From NCBI GenBank assembly GCA_018398585.1, contig JAGTTD010000016.1, forward strand, positions 25,405,212 through 25,469,211: a stretch of 64,000 nt of DNA, given 5' to 3'. Position 1 is the first letter of the stretch; the number at the start of each line of letters is the position of its first letter. A program made the translations under genes and the position numbers. This document shows, piece after piece, positions 1-12,199 of this stretch. Under the pieces are notes generated by a model, which saw only the letters and a list, made by a program, of their open reading frames with translations, searched no databases and was not told the origin of the DNA. Source of the DNA: Simmondsia chinensis (Eukaryota; Streptophyta; Magnoliopsida; Caryophyllales; Simmondsiaceae).

Positions 1-510
1 ATATTTTTTAATCATTCAATCACATCAAATATACAACCCAATACAAACACACCCTTTAGTGACTCACTTGTAATCGGCAGTTAAAAAAATTTTCGTCACA
101 TTGACGATAGTTTTACTAGAGTACCATGTCAAATTGGCTAATTAAAAAATTAATTTAGTCTAATTAAACTTGCTCATGACTCGACTATTAAAATTTTTTA
201 TCACATTGACGTTAATTTTACTATAGGATTAAGAGTACAATTAGGCTAATTAAAAATTAATTTATCTAATTAAACTCACTTGGGACCCCGACCTTTAAAA
301 ATTTTTCCCACATTAGCCTTGATTTTATTGTAGGACTATGAGTAAAATTAGGGTAATTAAAAATCAATTTAGCCTAATTACTTTAGTGCTACTGCAAAAT
401 GAACGTCAAGGTGGTGAAAAATTTTTAATTATTGAGTCATAAGTGAGTTTAATTAGGTTAAAGGGTAGGTTTGCATTGAGTTTTGTATTTAATGTGATTA
501 AACTATTAAA
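1..510. repeat. MITE-like palindromic repeat with internal ~106-bp tandem units
   Basis: The left end (about 10-55, TCAATCACATC...ACCCTTTAG) is an imperfect inverted copy of 455-505 (AAAGGGTAGG...ATGTGATTAAAC). Between them lie about three degenerate direct units of 105-107 bp, recognisable by CACATTGACG or CACATTAGCC at 97, 202 and 309, followed by one unit in reverse orientation (about 370-455). The layout fits a non-autonomous DNA transposon with subterminal repeats. The left boundary is at or beyond the window edge, so no target duplication can be checked. No coding capacity is seen. Confidence 0.5.
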
Positions 511-1037
511 AATATATTATTAACTTGTACTTGGATTAAATTTATATAATTAAAAATAAAAGGACTAAATTGGCAAATTAGCTGAAGTACAAGAATGTTT
601 ATATTAATAACTCTAATTAATTGTACAATATATATTATAAAATATACTTAATTATCAAAAAATAGATTATACACATAAAATGTATATCTAAAATGTTAAA
701 TTTATTCTTTTCAATTATACAATTCAAAATTAATTTATATCTGGTTGTTCAATTCCAAATTAATTCTTATATGGGTGTTCAGTGTTTTTCTTTTACCATT
801 AAAGAGTTAGATATCAAAAAAATTTCTTAGACTATAGTTTAATACCTTTTTAATATTTTTTCTATAAATTTACAATGTATTTGTACTGGTTACAAAGGAA
901 TTTAGAAGCCTTCTTGAAAACGTTTCAAGACAACATTTGTCTAATCCCTAATTTTCAAAGGTGTGCAATCCAAGGCAGGTGCTTCCCAGCTTCTGGACGG
1001 GACAAGCATATTAATTGTTTAATATTACGATAATATC
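511..1037. other. AT-rich intergenic sequence, nothing recognised
   Basis: Very AT-rich with stops in all frames. Short repeated phrases at 715-780 (ATATCTGGTTGTTCAATTC and ATATGGGTGTTCAG) suggest local duplication. No gene, RNA or transposon end could be supported. Confidence 0.5.
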
Positions 1038-1172
1038 TCTTAGGATAATATTTCCGATCTGTATTTATCTATATATTTATCAGCCTAAGAGCTTACTTGT
1101 AATTTCTTCTGTATTCATATTATTATATATACGTACCTCAGCAACTCTGTTGGGCTAAACTATTCTCTCACA
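1038..1172 (+). repeat. 5' LTR of Copia element 1
   Basis: It starts around TCTTAGGATAATAT, ends in CTCTCACA, and matches 5895-6051 along its length. It is unusually short for an LTR. It contains the phrases ATCAGCCTAAG and ATATTATATATACGT shared with the 3' copy. Confidence 0.85.
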
Positions 1173-1185
1173 TAGTATCGGAGCG
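1173..1185 (+). promoter_or_regulatory. Primer-binding site, initiator Met tRNA type (degenerate)
   Basis: TAGTATCGGAGCG directly follows the LTR end. The plant Copia consensus is TGGTATCAGAGC, complementary to the 3' end of initiator Met tRNA. Two central substitutions fit an old copy. Confidence 0.7.
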
Positions 1186-1400
1186 TACCTAACCAAAAAA
1201 AAAACAAAAAACAAAAATCTAAACCCTACCCACGGCACCGTCCCCTCTCTCACGCCCTAAATTGCCCAGCGTCGCCCCTGTCACGACGCCGCACCACTGT
1301 CTTCGGCGCTGCTCCCCTTCTCCTCTCCGGTACGTGGGTTTTCTCCTTTTTGTGGTGGCTACACAAGGTGCATAGTGTGATATTCCAGGTTGATTGAAGT

Positions 1401-4400
1401 TATGGCAGCCAATCCCAACCCCCCGTCGTCCCTCGCCAAGCCCTGATCTCCCTCCCTCTCGTCACCCATGCCCGACATCAACCAAAACCACCACCAGCAC
1501 CACTGTTTCGCAGCCGCCCACCCTTGAGCCCAAGCCTTCCCCCATGTCGGGACCCCTCTTCTCGACGTCGAACATTGGTACCTCCCTTCCTTCTTTGCAA
1601 CTAGGTTACTCTGGCTCTCAATATAGTATTCCTACTCCTCTCCCTGGGTCATCTTACCTGGTGCTTGCTCCTCTCGTAAATCCACTTCCCACATCCTCTA
1701 TTACGAGCCTCGTAACTGTCAAACTAGAAAACCCTACTGATTATACAGCCTGGAGAGAACAAGTTTGTATGTTACTGCGTGCTCGTCATCTCATGGGTTT
1801 CGTTGATGGTACCCTCCCTCTCAAATTCTAACACCAACAGGTTTCTTTATTTCCAATCCTGATTTTCAAACCTGGTCTTGTGTTGGCCAAAGCATTAGGG
1901 CTTGTCTCTCTGCATCTCTTGCCCGGTTAGTTCTCAATGATGTTAGTCTCCACCCCACGTCCAAAGCTATGTGGGATGCCCTGGTCAAATGCTTTAAAGA
2001 TCACTCCCTTGCTAAGGAATTTGACCTCTGATCCCACTTGGTTACTTTGCGTAAAAATAACAAAACTATGACCGCTTACCTCACTGAACTCAAAACAATT
2101 GCCGATGACCTGGCTGCCATTGACTCCTCGGTCTCTAATCGAGAATTGATGCACTATGCTCTTTTCGGTCTCCCACAGGAGGATGCTGCTTTTAACACCT
2201 TTACTCGTCAGTCTTCCCGTGATCTCCCGTTTGAACGACTCAAGACAGCCCTCTTGGATGAAGAAGCTGCTTTGTCTCGCATTCATGCTCGGTCCCATGA
2301 ACATGCGCATGCCCTCGCTGCCAAGGGACGTGTGCCTGACACCTCGGGTCAGAATTGGGGTCACGGTGGGCGTGGGCATAAGGGTCGTGGGCGTAACTCC
2401 AACCGTCAAGGAGGTAAGCAGGTCATGGTGGTACATACAGTCAACCAAACTCAGGGTCGGGTCAAAACCCTCACGGTTAAGCGCCGCCGGCACCACAACT
2501 GTGGATCTGCAACATGGGTCCTGCTCCGTGTCGGCCTCATGAAGGTATCCTTAGTCCCGGGCCTCTTGTCTGTCAGATTTTCCATCAAGCCGGTCATGCA
2601 ACCTCCCTTTGCCCACACCGCTATGTCAATACTGACCTCTCCCACTCATTGTCTGCCATGTCGGTAATAGATTCTGCTAATCCTACTTGGTACCCTGATT
2701 CTGTTGCTTCTAACCATATGACACCAAACCCAGGTATTTTGCAAAATGCTTCTCCTTACTCTGGTTTTCAATCTATTCAGGTTGGCAATGGATCTCTCTT
2801 ACCTGTTACACATGTTGGCACTTCAAAACTGCGTGCTCCCTCACGCGATTTAACTCTTTCTAAAGTACTTTTGGCTCCTTGACTTACTTATAATCTCCTT
2901 TCGATTAAACAATTGTGTCGTGACAACAACTGTAGTGTCAAATTTGACTCATCCTCCTTTTGTGTCAAGGACAAGGCTACAGGGATGCCCCTACTCGGGA
3001 TACTTAGTAATGGACCGCTTTATGGCTTCTCACCTCACCTCACAGGACTTGTTACACAGACTGCTCCTGCAGACTTATGGCACCAGCGCTTAGGACATTT
3101 AGGTCATTATGTTTTCGATACTTTACGCAGTTGTTCTTTATTTCTTTCTAGTTCAGGTTGTAGTTCTATTAAACATTGCCAGGCCTGTTGTTTGGGCAAG
3201 TCATGTCGTTTACCTTTTGCTCGTGTTATGCATACTACTATTGCACCTTTGCAATTAATACATTCGAATATTTGGCAATCACCTGTTCAGTCTAATTCTG
3301 ATTTACGTTACTATGTGCTTTTCATTGATGATTATTCTCGCTTCACTTGGCTCTTTCTGATGCAATGAAAAGATGAAGTGTACTCCATTTTTTTTGACTT
3401 AAAAACTATGGTTGAAAATTAGTTTAACACCACTATCAAATGTTTTCAAAGTGATGGGGGTCGTGAATTTGATAACAAGTCCATGGCCGCGCTTTGTAGA
3501 AAATTTGGAATATACTTTTGTCTTTCCTGTCCTGATACTTCACAACAAAATGGGGGTGGCGGAATGTAAGTATCAACATTTAAGTAAAATGGTATGGACC
3601 CTTCCTTTTCTGGTGCAATTGCCACATGAATTTTGGGCCGATGTTGTTTGTACTACGTGTTTTATAATCAACCGATTGCCTACCCCACTTTTGCTTAACA
3701 TTTCTCTTTTTGAAAAACCTTTTAATCAAGCGCCAAACTACACTGTTTTTCGGGTCTTTGGGTGTACATGTTACCCCAACATCACAGCCCGTACCGCCCA
3801 TAAATTAGCCCGCACTCCATCCCCTGCGTGTTTCTTGGGTATGCTACACGATATAGGGGCTATCGCTATTTAAATCCTACTACCGGTCGTGTACATGTTA
3901 GTTGTCACTTTTCTTTTGTTAAGCACATTTTTCCATACAAGGACCTAGTCTCTAGTTGCACTGTGCTGTCCATTAATTCTGTTATTGAGGCCCCTCTTCC
4001 CCTAACCCTCACACCTGACTTGCGTGGGGACCCACCGTCAGGTGCCCCACCCGCAGCGCCCTTGGGTGCGGCACCGGTGCCCCGGGTGTCCTCACCTGGT
4101 GTTCCTGATACACACACCCTGGTCACGGTGCCGGTGGCACAAGTGTCCTCGAAACCCACCACCGTGGCTACCCCGCCCTCGGCCGTGGCTTCGGTCCCGG
4201 CTGAGTTACCCACGGACACGGCTTCGGCCATGGCTCCCGTGGCTTCCCCTCCAGCACCCGAAGGTCACCCTATGCACACCCATCTCAAAGACGACATTCG
4301 TAAGTCTAAGCACATCCTTTCCCTCAACTCTGTTGTAGTAGTCCAGGAACCCACCTGTTTTTCACAGGCTGCTAAAAATCCTCAGTGGCAGGAGGCCATG

Positions 4401-5900
4401 GCTGAGGAATTTAATGCCCTTCTCTTAAATCAGACTTGGGAACTTGTTCCTCCTTCCCCCGCTCAAAATATTGTTAGGAGCACTTGGAAATATAAAGTCA
4501 AGTATAAACCTGATGGATCTGTTAATCATTTTAAGGCTCGCCTAGTTGCCCAGGGTTTTCACCAGCGTGAAGGCCTTGATTATTTTGAAACTTTTAGCTC
4601 GGTTGTCAAACCAGCCACCATCAGGTTCATTCTTGCACTGGCTGTAACTAATTCCTGGTCCATTCGCCAATTTGATGTTCAAAATGCGTTTTTACATGGG
4701 TTTCTAAATGAGAAGGTATACATGGGACAACCGCTTGGCTTTGTACTCCCCAAATTTCCTACGCATGTTTGCCGTCTACGTAAGGCCTTATATGGCCTAA
4801 AACAGGCACCTCGGGCTTGGTTTTACAGGTTCATCTCGTTCCTTTACAGTCTTGGGTTCTATTGTAGTAAGGCAGATCTCTCTCTTTTCATTCATCGCTC
4901 GCCTACTAGCATTGTGTGTCTTCTGCTATATGTGGATGACATCATCTTAACTGGCTTGCACCCGGATCTCCTTACCAAATTTATTGCCTCTTTATCCACA
5001 CAGTTTGCCATGAAGGACCTTGGCTCGCTTCATTACTTTCTTGGTATGGAAGTGCATCGTTCCCAACATGGTTTGTTTCTTTCACAACATAAATTCACCC
5101 TCGAACTTTTGGGCAAACATAACATGCTTAAGGCTAAACCTGTTCAGACTCCCATTCCTACCCGGGTTCAACCTTCCGTGAGTGACGGGGTGCTACTTGA
5201 GGATCCCACCATGTTTCGTAGTGCCATTGGTGCCCTCTGGTATCTTACTATAACTCGACCCGACATTTGCTATGCGGTTAACCGTGTGTCCTAGTTCATG
5301 CATGCTCCGATGACTTCCCATTGGCAAATGGTGAAACGCATTTTGCGATATCTTAAGCTCACTCCTGACCATGGTCTTACTATTATGCCTCGTTCCTGCA
5401 CTATAGTCACTGCCTATGCTGATGCTGACTGGGGTGGGTGTCCTGACACTTGCCGCCCTACCACTGGGTTTGCTCACTTCCTTGGACCCAATCTCTTTTC
5501 CTGGCATTCAAAAAAGCAACCCACAGTTGCTAAGTCTACTACTGAGTCCGAGTATCGTGTCGTGGCCAAGCTTGTAGCTGAGTGTGACTGGATCCGCTAT
5601 CTCATGCATGACCTTGTGTTGCGTCATTCTGGTCCTATCTTTGTCTACTATGACAATGTGTGTGCCACATACCTGGCTGCCAATCTCATTTCCAATTATC
5701 ACAGTAAACATGTCGATGTCGACGTTGATTTTCACTATGTGCGTGAGAAAGTGGTTAAGGGTGATATCCAGGTTCGATACACGCATACCACTAAACAGGT
5801 TGTTGATATCTTCGCAAAAGGATTAGCCACTGATCGCTTTTGCTATCACAAAGCCAATCTGCACGTTGGTCTCCCCGTTCAGATTGAGGGGGCGTATTAG
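1401..5900 (+). pseudogene. Copia gag-pol polyprotein, broken
   Basis: The polyprotein would supply capsid, protease, integrase and RT-RNase H for cytoplasmic replication. The ATG at 1401 opens a frame that stops after 14 codons. Gag pieces follow at 1394-1831 (LENPTDYTAWREQV) and 2038-2350 (UBN2-like, NKTMTAYLTELKTIADDL). The zinc knuckle near 2570 reads CQIFHQAGHATSLC, so one cysteine is lost. Protease keeps its aspartate in DSVASNHMT but the usual DSG or DSA is altered. Integrase (about 3070-3800) has its first catalytic Asp replaced (HSNIWQ) and several stops. RT (4380-5000) retains LLYVDDIIL and is the best-preserved block. RNase H (5410-5890) retains ADADWGG and TTESEY. Stops occur near 2880, 3366 and 5292. 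The order integrase before RT defines Copia. Confidence 0.9.
5884..5894 (+). promoter_or_regulatory. Polypurine tract of Copia element 1
   Basis: TTGAGGGGGCG lies immediately upstream of the 3' LTR, where a plus-strand primer tract is expected. It overlaps the C-terminal codons of the RNase H frame. Confidence 0.7.
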
Positions 5901-6051
5901 GATAATATCCCTGATCTGTGTTTATTCGTAAATTTATCAGCCTAAGGGCTTACTTGTAATTCCTTCTGTATTCATATTATTATATATATGTGCCTCAGTA
6001 ACCCTATTGGGTATGCTTCCCTAAACTATTCTCCTAAACTATTCTCTCACA
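5895..6051 (+). repeat. 3' LTR of Copia element 1
   Basis: It begins TATTAGGATAATATC and ends CTCTCACA. It is about 20 bp longer than the 5' LTR, mostly from a local duplication of CTAAACTATTCTC near its right end. The first dinucleotide is TA rather than TG. Confidence 0.85.
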
Positions 6052-6850
6052 CTTAGAGTCAGAAAAAAGATAAATTGAGGGAGGATCATTTGTTGCAGCC
6101 TAGGTTGTCAAAATCGGGATTCTACATAGAATTGACGAGGAGTTATAGAATCGGAATTTTAGAATCGAATCGAGAATTGTAAGATTCTACTTTATGTGTA
6201 TATAAATTATTTGTACTAACAAAATTAGTATAACAATTCTCAAAATATATGATAAAGAACATCAAAAAGTGTAAGAAATATTAGTTTTACAATACATTAG
6301 AAACCCAAAGGTAGGAAAAAGTGTAACATCATTTTAACATAAAACATAAGTATAACATCATTCTAACATAAAATATACACTCAAAGTCTTAACTCATAGT
6401 CATACCCGTAATCGAAGTTACTGCCGTCAATATCATTCACAGTACTAGTGTTCATATTTCCACCGTCATAATTTTTCAAATTCAATTCACGCCGAAGTTG
6501 AGGTCTTATCGTCATTTAGAATATTTTTACAAAATTTTTCACTAAATAACATACTTTTTGGATACTCATAATGAAAGAAAGATAATTTGCAATGAAAATT
6601 CTAAATTTGTGACTCACAAGAGTTCAATAAACAATTTTAGAATTATTTAAAAAAATTAAACTATTCCGTGTCAAATATTACACATTTTTTTTTCTACAAG
6701 TAAAATATTACAAATAAACTTGAATAAAAATCGATGTACAAATACAGAAGTATAGATATACAGATTATATGATCGTAAAAAGAATTTGAAGTAATTTGCA
6801 TACAAATTAAAAGTTTTGAACAGTGTATATAGGTAAATTATGTGTATAAG

Positions 6851-6945
6851 TATCATCATCATCATCATCATTCCCAGTGTTTCAAGAGCTCTCACTTGCG
6901 GAAGGTCTGGGAGGGGTAAGATATACGTAGCCTTAACCCATCAGG
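6851..6945 (-). repeat. Au-type SINE fragment, minus strand
   Basis: Read on the minus strand it gives GGTTAAGGCTACGTATATC, then CCTCCCAGACC, a GAGAGCTCTTGAAACACTGGG block and a TGATGATG tail. This is the 3' half of the plant Au SINE (consensus feature: GGCTGCGTACATC followed by GGCGGGAGCC and CACTGGG). The tail triplet is TGA rather than the usual TTG. It is nested inside the DNA transposon at 6101-7410. Confidence 0.7.
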
Positions 6946-7114
6946 GTGTTTATAAGTATGCCTAAACAAAAATTAGTAACAGCATCGACATTTAACAAAA
7001 TTATTTATTTTCAATTTCCGCCAAAAAGATGTAATATTTATATTATTTATACAAAAACTAGTGAGACAAATGCCCCTAAATCAAAGTTGCTTCAAGTATT
7101 GCTAAAAAAAAAAG

Positions 7115-7200
7115 TTTGCTTAAATTAGGAATTGAACTCGCACCAAATATATGGCAACTAAGCAAGGGACCACTTGGCCGAGGGTCATGGATTGATTTGT
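7115..7200 (-). repeat. tRNA-like SINE head, minus strand
   Basis: The minus strand shows a box-A-like TCGGCCAAGTGGTC followed about 35 bases later by a box-B-like GCGAGTTCAATTCC, as in a pol III promoter. It does not fold as a complete tRNA gene that I can recognise, so a tRNA-derived SINE or relic is more likely. Confidence 0.4.
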
Positions 7201-7418
7201 TCTTTGTTCATATTAAATTTATTTTAAGGCTATAGAGGCTGCATCGGTAAAATCGTGTAAAATAGCGATTTTTGCGATTTTGATCCGATTTTGCTGATTT
7301 TGACCTGATTCAACTCGAGCGATTTTTTAAGCAATTTAAATCGGTTGGTTAATGTAGAATCATAGAATCATGCGATTCTACGATCTGAATCGCGATTTTA
7401 ACAACCGTGGTTGCAGCC

Positions 7419-7626
7419 TTGATTCCTGGATCCTAATGTTGTCCTTTGGATGGTTTTGTGTGGCTAACATTGTACAAGTAGGAAGATGACAAGCATAGGA
7501 GTAAGTATGACAAGTTGCTTTGTTCTCTGTTGAGTTGGCACTCTGAGTCTATCTCACTTATTCTTTGGATGCACTTGGGTGAATGAGGTATGGGGAAGAT
7601 TCCTAGCGATTCCTAGGTATTCTTCC
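7419..7626 (+). pseudogene. LINE reverse-transcriptase C-terminal (zf-RVT) remnant
   Basis: Near 7530-7605 the plus strand encodes LSHLFFGCTWVNEVWG after a cysteine-containing stretch. This resembles the ESVSHLFFGC...W motif of the zinc-binding domain at the C-terminus of plant L1-type ORF2. It ends exactly where Copia element 2 inserted (target CTTCC at 7622-7626). Only about 60 codons are recognisable and they contain stops. Confidence 0.6.
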
Positions 7627-8121
7627 TATTAGGAAAATGTTTCAAAATCCCTTGGAATTTTAAGTAGGGAAGTCATGAGGAGGCCAATCGATCGGGTGAA
7701 GCTCGATCGATCGGGAATGTTACATAAGTTTGGGACACCAGCAGTGAGCTCGCCGATCGATTGGTGAACTACCGATCGAACGGGACCCCCTGATCAATTA
7801 GGAACCGTGTTTCCACACGGGTGTATATAGTGACGTTGGGTTATGTCCGGTGTGATCCAATCAAAATTTTTAAGTGTTTCCCCGTGGCGCTGCCAACCAA
7901 AAGAGAGAGAGCGAGAGAAAATGAGTGATTGTAATTCTTCTTTTCGATTCAATAATAAAAGCTCCAATCTTCGCCCGTGGTTTTCTCCTCACTCGATTGT
8001 AGAGGAGTTTCCACATAAATCCTTGTGTCGTTTGTTTCTTTTCTCTTTTAGTCCATTTACTTCTCGTATTATCGTGGTATTTGATTTGGATTGCATACCG
8101 GGAGTAGAGTTTTTCCGTGCA
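7627..8121 (+). repeat. 5' LTR of Copia element 2
   Basis: It runs from TATTAGGAAAATG to TTTCCGTGCA. It carries repeated CGATCGATCGGG motifs (about 7688-7785), a TATA-like GTATATAG at 7822-7829 and AATAATAAAAG near 7951 that could act in polyadenylation. The first dinucleotide has mutated from TG to TA; the 3' LTR keeps TG. Confidence 0.92.
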
Positions 8122-8124
8122 AAT

Positions 8125-8137
8125 TGGTATCAGAGCC
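8125..8137 (+). promoter_or_regulatory. Primer-binding site, initiator Met tRNA
   Basis: TGGTATCAGAGCC, four bases after the LTR end, is the exact plant Copia PBS sequence complementary to initiator Met tRNA. Confidence 0.93.
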
Positions 8138-8157
8138 TGGTTATTCGAATTGGTACA

Positions 8158-11100
8158 ATGGCATCAGGTATTAAGACCGAGGTAGAGAAGTTCAGAGGTC
8201 AAGGAAGCTTTAGCTTATGGCAGGGCCGTGTGAAAGGACTCTTGACTCAAAATGGCTTGAAGAAAGCACTGGAGAGGAAAGAGAAGAAACTCGAGAATAT
8301 GACCGAGGCACAGTGGGAAGAGTTGGATGATAAGGCTCTCACGGTGATATAGACGTGTTTAGCAGATGATGTTTTGACAGAAGTCTTGGAGATGAAAACC
8401 GCTAAGGAGTTATGGGAGAAATTATTAGACATGTTTTACCACAAGTCAGTCTCCAACAAACTCGCAGTGAAGCATCGGTTATTCACTTTCCGTATGACAG
8501 AAGGTACATCTCTTAAAAACCATCTTAGCGAGTTTACATCTATCATACAAGAATTAAAGGAATTGGATGATGTCCCTAAGGACGAGGACCAAGCTATGTT
8601 GTTACTATGTTCACTCTCTAATTCGTATAAGGGCTTTGTAGAAAATATGATATACAGGGGTAGGCCGACCATTACTGTTAATGAGGCGAAAAGAAACCTT
8701 GTGAGTAAAGAACGGGTAGATAGAGAGTTATCTGACTCGGTGAATGACTCATGTAGTGGTTTGCATGTGAGAGGTAGAACAGAACATGGGGGATCCAATG
8801 GTGGGAAGAAGTCTAGGTCTAAATCTAGGCATAAGAACTTGTCGTGCCATTACTATCACAAGAAAGGGCACATAAAAAAGAACTGTTATAAATATAAAAA
8901 TAAATTGAAAGAAGATAACAGGAGTGACCAGGGTAAAGATAAGTCCGCTGAGGCTAGTGTTGTAGAGGATGATAGTGATGTGGAGTTTCTTTTAGTTGCT
9001 GATTCTCAGTCTAGGTCCAAGGATAAGTGGGTCATGGATTCGGGTTGTTCATATCATGTTAGTCCAAATACATACTAGTTTTTCACGTATAAGTCTATAC
9101 AGGGTGGAGTTATCTTGATGGGTAACGATGCTGCTTGTAAGGTAGTGGGGATTGGGACAATTCGTGTGAGGATGTTTGATGGGACTATTAGAACTTTGAG
9201 TGATGTACATCACGTCCCGGAGTTGAAGAAAAACTTGAATTCTCTAGGTATCCTTGAATCTAATGGGTACAAGTACACTGCTGAAGGTAGAGTCATGCGG
9301 GTCAGTAAGGGTGCCTTAGTTGTGATGAAAGGGAAAAGGGTAGGTACTTTGTATGGGCTTGCAAGTACTACCATGACAGGTTTAGTTGCTGTTTCCACAA
9401 CCACTATGACAGATGAAGAGATCACAAGACTATGGCACATGAGATTGGGTCACATTGGTGATAAGGCGTTGTCTGGGTTGAGTAAAAGGGGATTGCTTTG
9501 TGGTCAGTCAGCAGGACTGATGGATTTCTGTGAGCATTGTGTGTATGGGAAGCAGAAGAAAGTCAGCTTCAAGCTAGCAGTGCATCAGACAAAGGGAACA
9601 TTACATTATATATATTTTGATATGTGGGGACCTTCCAGAGTGGCTTCTAAAGGTGGTTCCAAGTATCTTCTAACGTTTACTGATGATTATTCATTTAAAG
9701 TTTGGGTCTATTTTCTGAAGCAGAAAAACGAAGTGTATAATGTCTTCAAGAAATGGAAGATTCTGCTTGAAAAACAATCAAGGAAGCCGATTAAGAGGTT
9801 GAGGACGGATAATGGTATTGAGTTTGTTGAAGGTGATTTCACTCGGTTTTTTGAAGATCAGGGTATAGTCAGACACAGGACATGTACAGGTCGACCCCAG
9901 CAAAATGGAGTGGCTGAAAGATTGAATAGGACGTTATTTGAGAAAGCTCGATGTATGCTTTCAAATGTAGGCTTGAAAAGAGAATGGTGGGCAGAAGCAG
10001 TTAGCATGGCTTGCTACCTTGTGAACAAGGCACCGCATTCTTCATTGCAGATGAAGACACTTGAAGAGGTATGGTCTGGCTCGACTTCTGATTATTCTTA
10101 AATAAAAGTATTTGGTTGTCCTGCATATGCTTATGTTAATGTTGGAAAGCTGGAGCCTAGGGCCAAGAAATGCATCTTTCTTGGTTATTCGTCAGGTGTG
10201 AAGGGATATAGGTTGTGGGATTCCAGTGTTCAGAAGTTTCTGACTAGTAGAGATATTACTTTTGATAAGTCTGCTCTACTACATCCGCCACACACACCCT
10301 CCATTGATAGTGATTCAGTTCAGGTTGAGATATCTAATGTTACACAGATACAGTTAGATTAATAGGTAGTTCAGCTAGAGAGTATTACAGCACCTCAGGT
10401 ACGGGTTTCTGATGTTGTTGATAATGCAGAAACAGGTCAGCAGGTGGAGAATAATACTATAGCTAGTGATAGATCGAGGTGACAGATCAGCCTCCAGAGA
10501 GATATGGGTATGAGAAGCTGATTGTTTATGCCCTTACAACTGCTGAGTCTTTAGATGACAACGAGCTGACTTCGTATTCACAGGCTGTATCGAGATCAGA
10601 TGCTGAGAAGTGGCTCATTGCTATGAATGAAGAGATGCAGCCTCTTCCTAAGAACCAGGCATGGGAATTGGTGAAGTCTCAAACAAGAAAAAGACTGATT
10701 GGTTGCAAATGGGTCTTTAAAAGAAAGGAGGGCATTCCTGGAGTTGAAGATGCAAGATACAAGGCACGTTTGGTAGCTAAAGGCTACTGTCAAGTATAGG
10801 GTGTAGATTTTCATGATATATTTTCACCTGTAGTTAGACATACTACGATTCGTGTGCTTTTTTCTTTAGTAGCCATGCATGACTTAGAGCTTGAGCAGTT
10901 AGATGTAAAGACTGCATTTTTATATGGTGAACTAGAAGAGAGTATCTATATGCATCAGCCCAAGGGCTTCGTTGTAGAAGAAAAGAAAGACCATGTATGT
11001 TTGCTTAAGAAGTCTTTGTATAGTTTGAAGCAGTCTCCTAGGCAGTGGTATAGAAGATTTGATCAGTTAATGACAGGTCATGGGTACATCAGGAGTAAGT

Positions 11101-12124
11101 ACGACAGCTGTGTGTACTTTAGAAAGACTGATACAGGCTCCTTTGTTTATTTGCTTTTATACGTTGATGATATGTTTATTGCAGCACGAGACATGAAGGA
11201 TGTTGATGACTTGAAATCTATGCTGAAGAGTGAGTTTGAGATGAAAAATCTTAGAGCAATTAAGAAGATTTTAGGCATGGAGATTCGTAGAGACCGAAAA
11301 GCCGAAAAATTATACTTGTCACAGGAGAAGTATATTGAAAAGGTATTAGACAGGTTTCATATGAAGGATGCTAATCCAGTTAGCACGCCTTTAGCAGCTC
11401 ACTTCACGCTTTCAGGATTTAATTCGCCTCAAACTGAGGAGGATGTTAGGTGCATATCTCAGATTCCCTATTCTAGTGCAGTGGGCAGTATTATGTATGA
11501 GATGGTTTGTACAAATTCAGATATTGCTTTTTCAGTAAGCAGAGTTAGTAGGTATATGGTGAATCCAGGTAAAGAGCATTGGCATGCGGTGAAATGGATT
11601 CTCAGGTATCTTCGTGAAACTTTTGATGTTTGTTTGGAATATGGGAAAAGTAAATGTTGCTTGGTTGGATTTGTAGATTCTGATTATGGTGGAGACCTCG
11701 ATAAGAGGAAGTCCACATCAGGGTATGTGTTTTGTTTAGGGGACACAACTATAAGTTGGAGAGCGTGTCTACAGTCTATTACAGCACAGTCTACTATCGA
11801 GGCCAAGTATATGGCAGTCACCGAAGCATTCAAAGAAGCCGTCTGGTCGAAGGGTTTGATTAGTGAGATCAGTGTTGAGCAGGGCACTATTAGAGTCTAC
11901 TATGATAGTCAGTTCGCCATTCACCTAGCGAAGGATTAGATGTGACATCATAACAGAACAAAGCTTATAAATGTGAAGCATCATTTTATTAGAGTCTGAT
12001 TGATGAGCGGAAGGTGGAGTTGAAAAAGATTGGGACTGAGGACAATCCAGCTGACATGTTCACTAAGGTACTACCAGGGAGCAAATTCGAGCATTGCTCG
12101 AATTTGGTGAGTCTTTGCATTTGA
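8158..12124 (+). pseudogene. Copia gag-pol polyprotein with few lesions
   Basis: The ATG at 8158 (MASGIKTEVEKF) lies 20 bases past the PBS and fits the Gag start. Gag continues in one frame past a TAG at 8350, with UBN2-like sequence and a zinc knuckle near 8850 in which the second Cys is Tyr (CHYYHKKGHIKKNC). The protease motif MDSGCSYHV is intact (about 9025). The integrase core keeps FDMWGPS, RTDNGIEF and NGVAERLNRT, so all three acidic residues are present. RT (from about 10600) keeps LYVDDMF at 11160, and RNase H keeps VDSDYGG. Stops fall at 8350, 9076, 10099 and 10360, then a frameshift before 10479, a stop at 10797 and another lesion near 11940. The low lesion count suggests a fairly recent copy. 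Confidence 0.92.
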
Positions 12125-12199
12125 TGTGTGTTAGCCCTGGTTGAGGGGGCGTTTGTGGAGAAGGTGGAGTTATTTTATTGTTGATGTTAATTTTGAGCC

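Larger units (their letters stand above)
1038..6051 (+). mobile_element. Ty1/Copia LTR retrotransposon 1 (decayed)
   Basis: Two related direct repeats of about 135 bp (1038-1172) and 157 bp (5895-6051) flank an interior with the Copia order gag, protease, integrase, RT, RNase H. A primer-binding-like site follows the left LTR and a purine tract precedes the right one. Terminal bases have drifted (TC and TA instead of TG). I found no matching 5-bp target duplication (ATATC left, CTTAG right). Multiple stops and lost catalytic residues show the copy is dead. Confidence 0.9.
6101..7410. mobile_element. Non-autonomous TIR DNA transposon, probably hAT-type
   Basis: The left end TAGGTTGTCAAAATCGGG and the inverted right end CCACGGTTGTTAAAATCGCG form terminal inverted repeats. 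Exact copies of TTGCAGCC lie at 6093-6100 and 7411-7418, an 8-bp target duplication as expected for hAT. If the repeat is read two bases further left (CC), the duplication shrinks to TTGCAG. No transposase coding is visible. A SINE and a tRNA-like piece sit inside. Confidence 0.75.

Noticed and set aside
1038..6051. Target-site duplication for Copia element 1
   Set aside because: ATATC on the left and CTTAG on the right do not match; ends have drifted too far to assign one.
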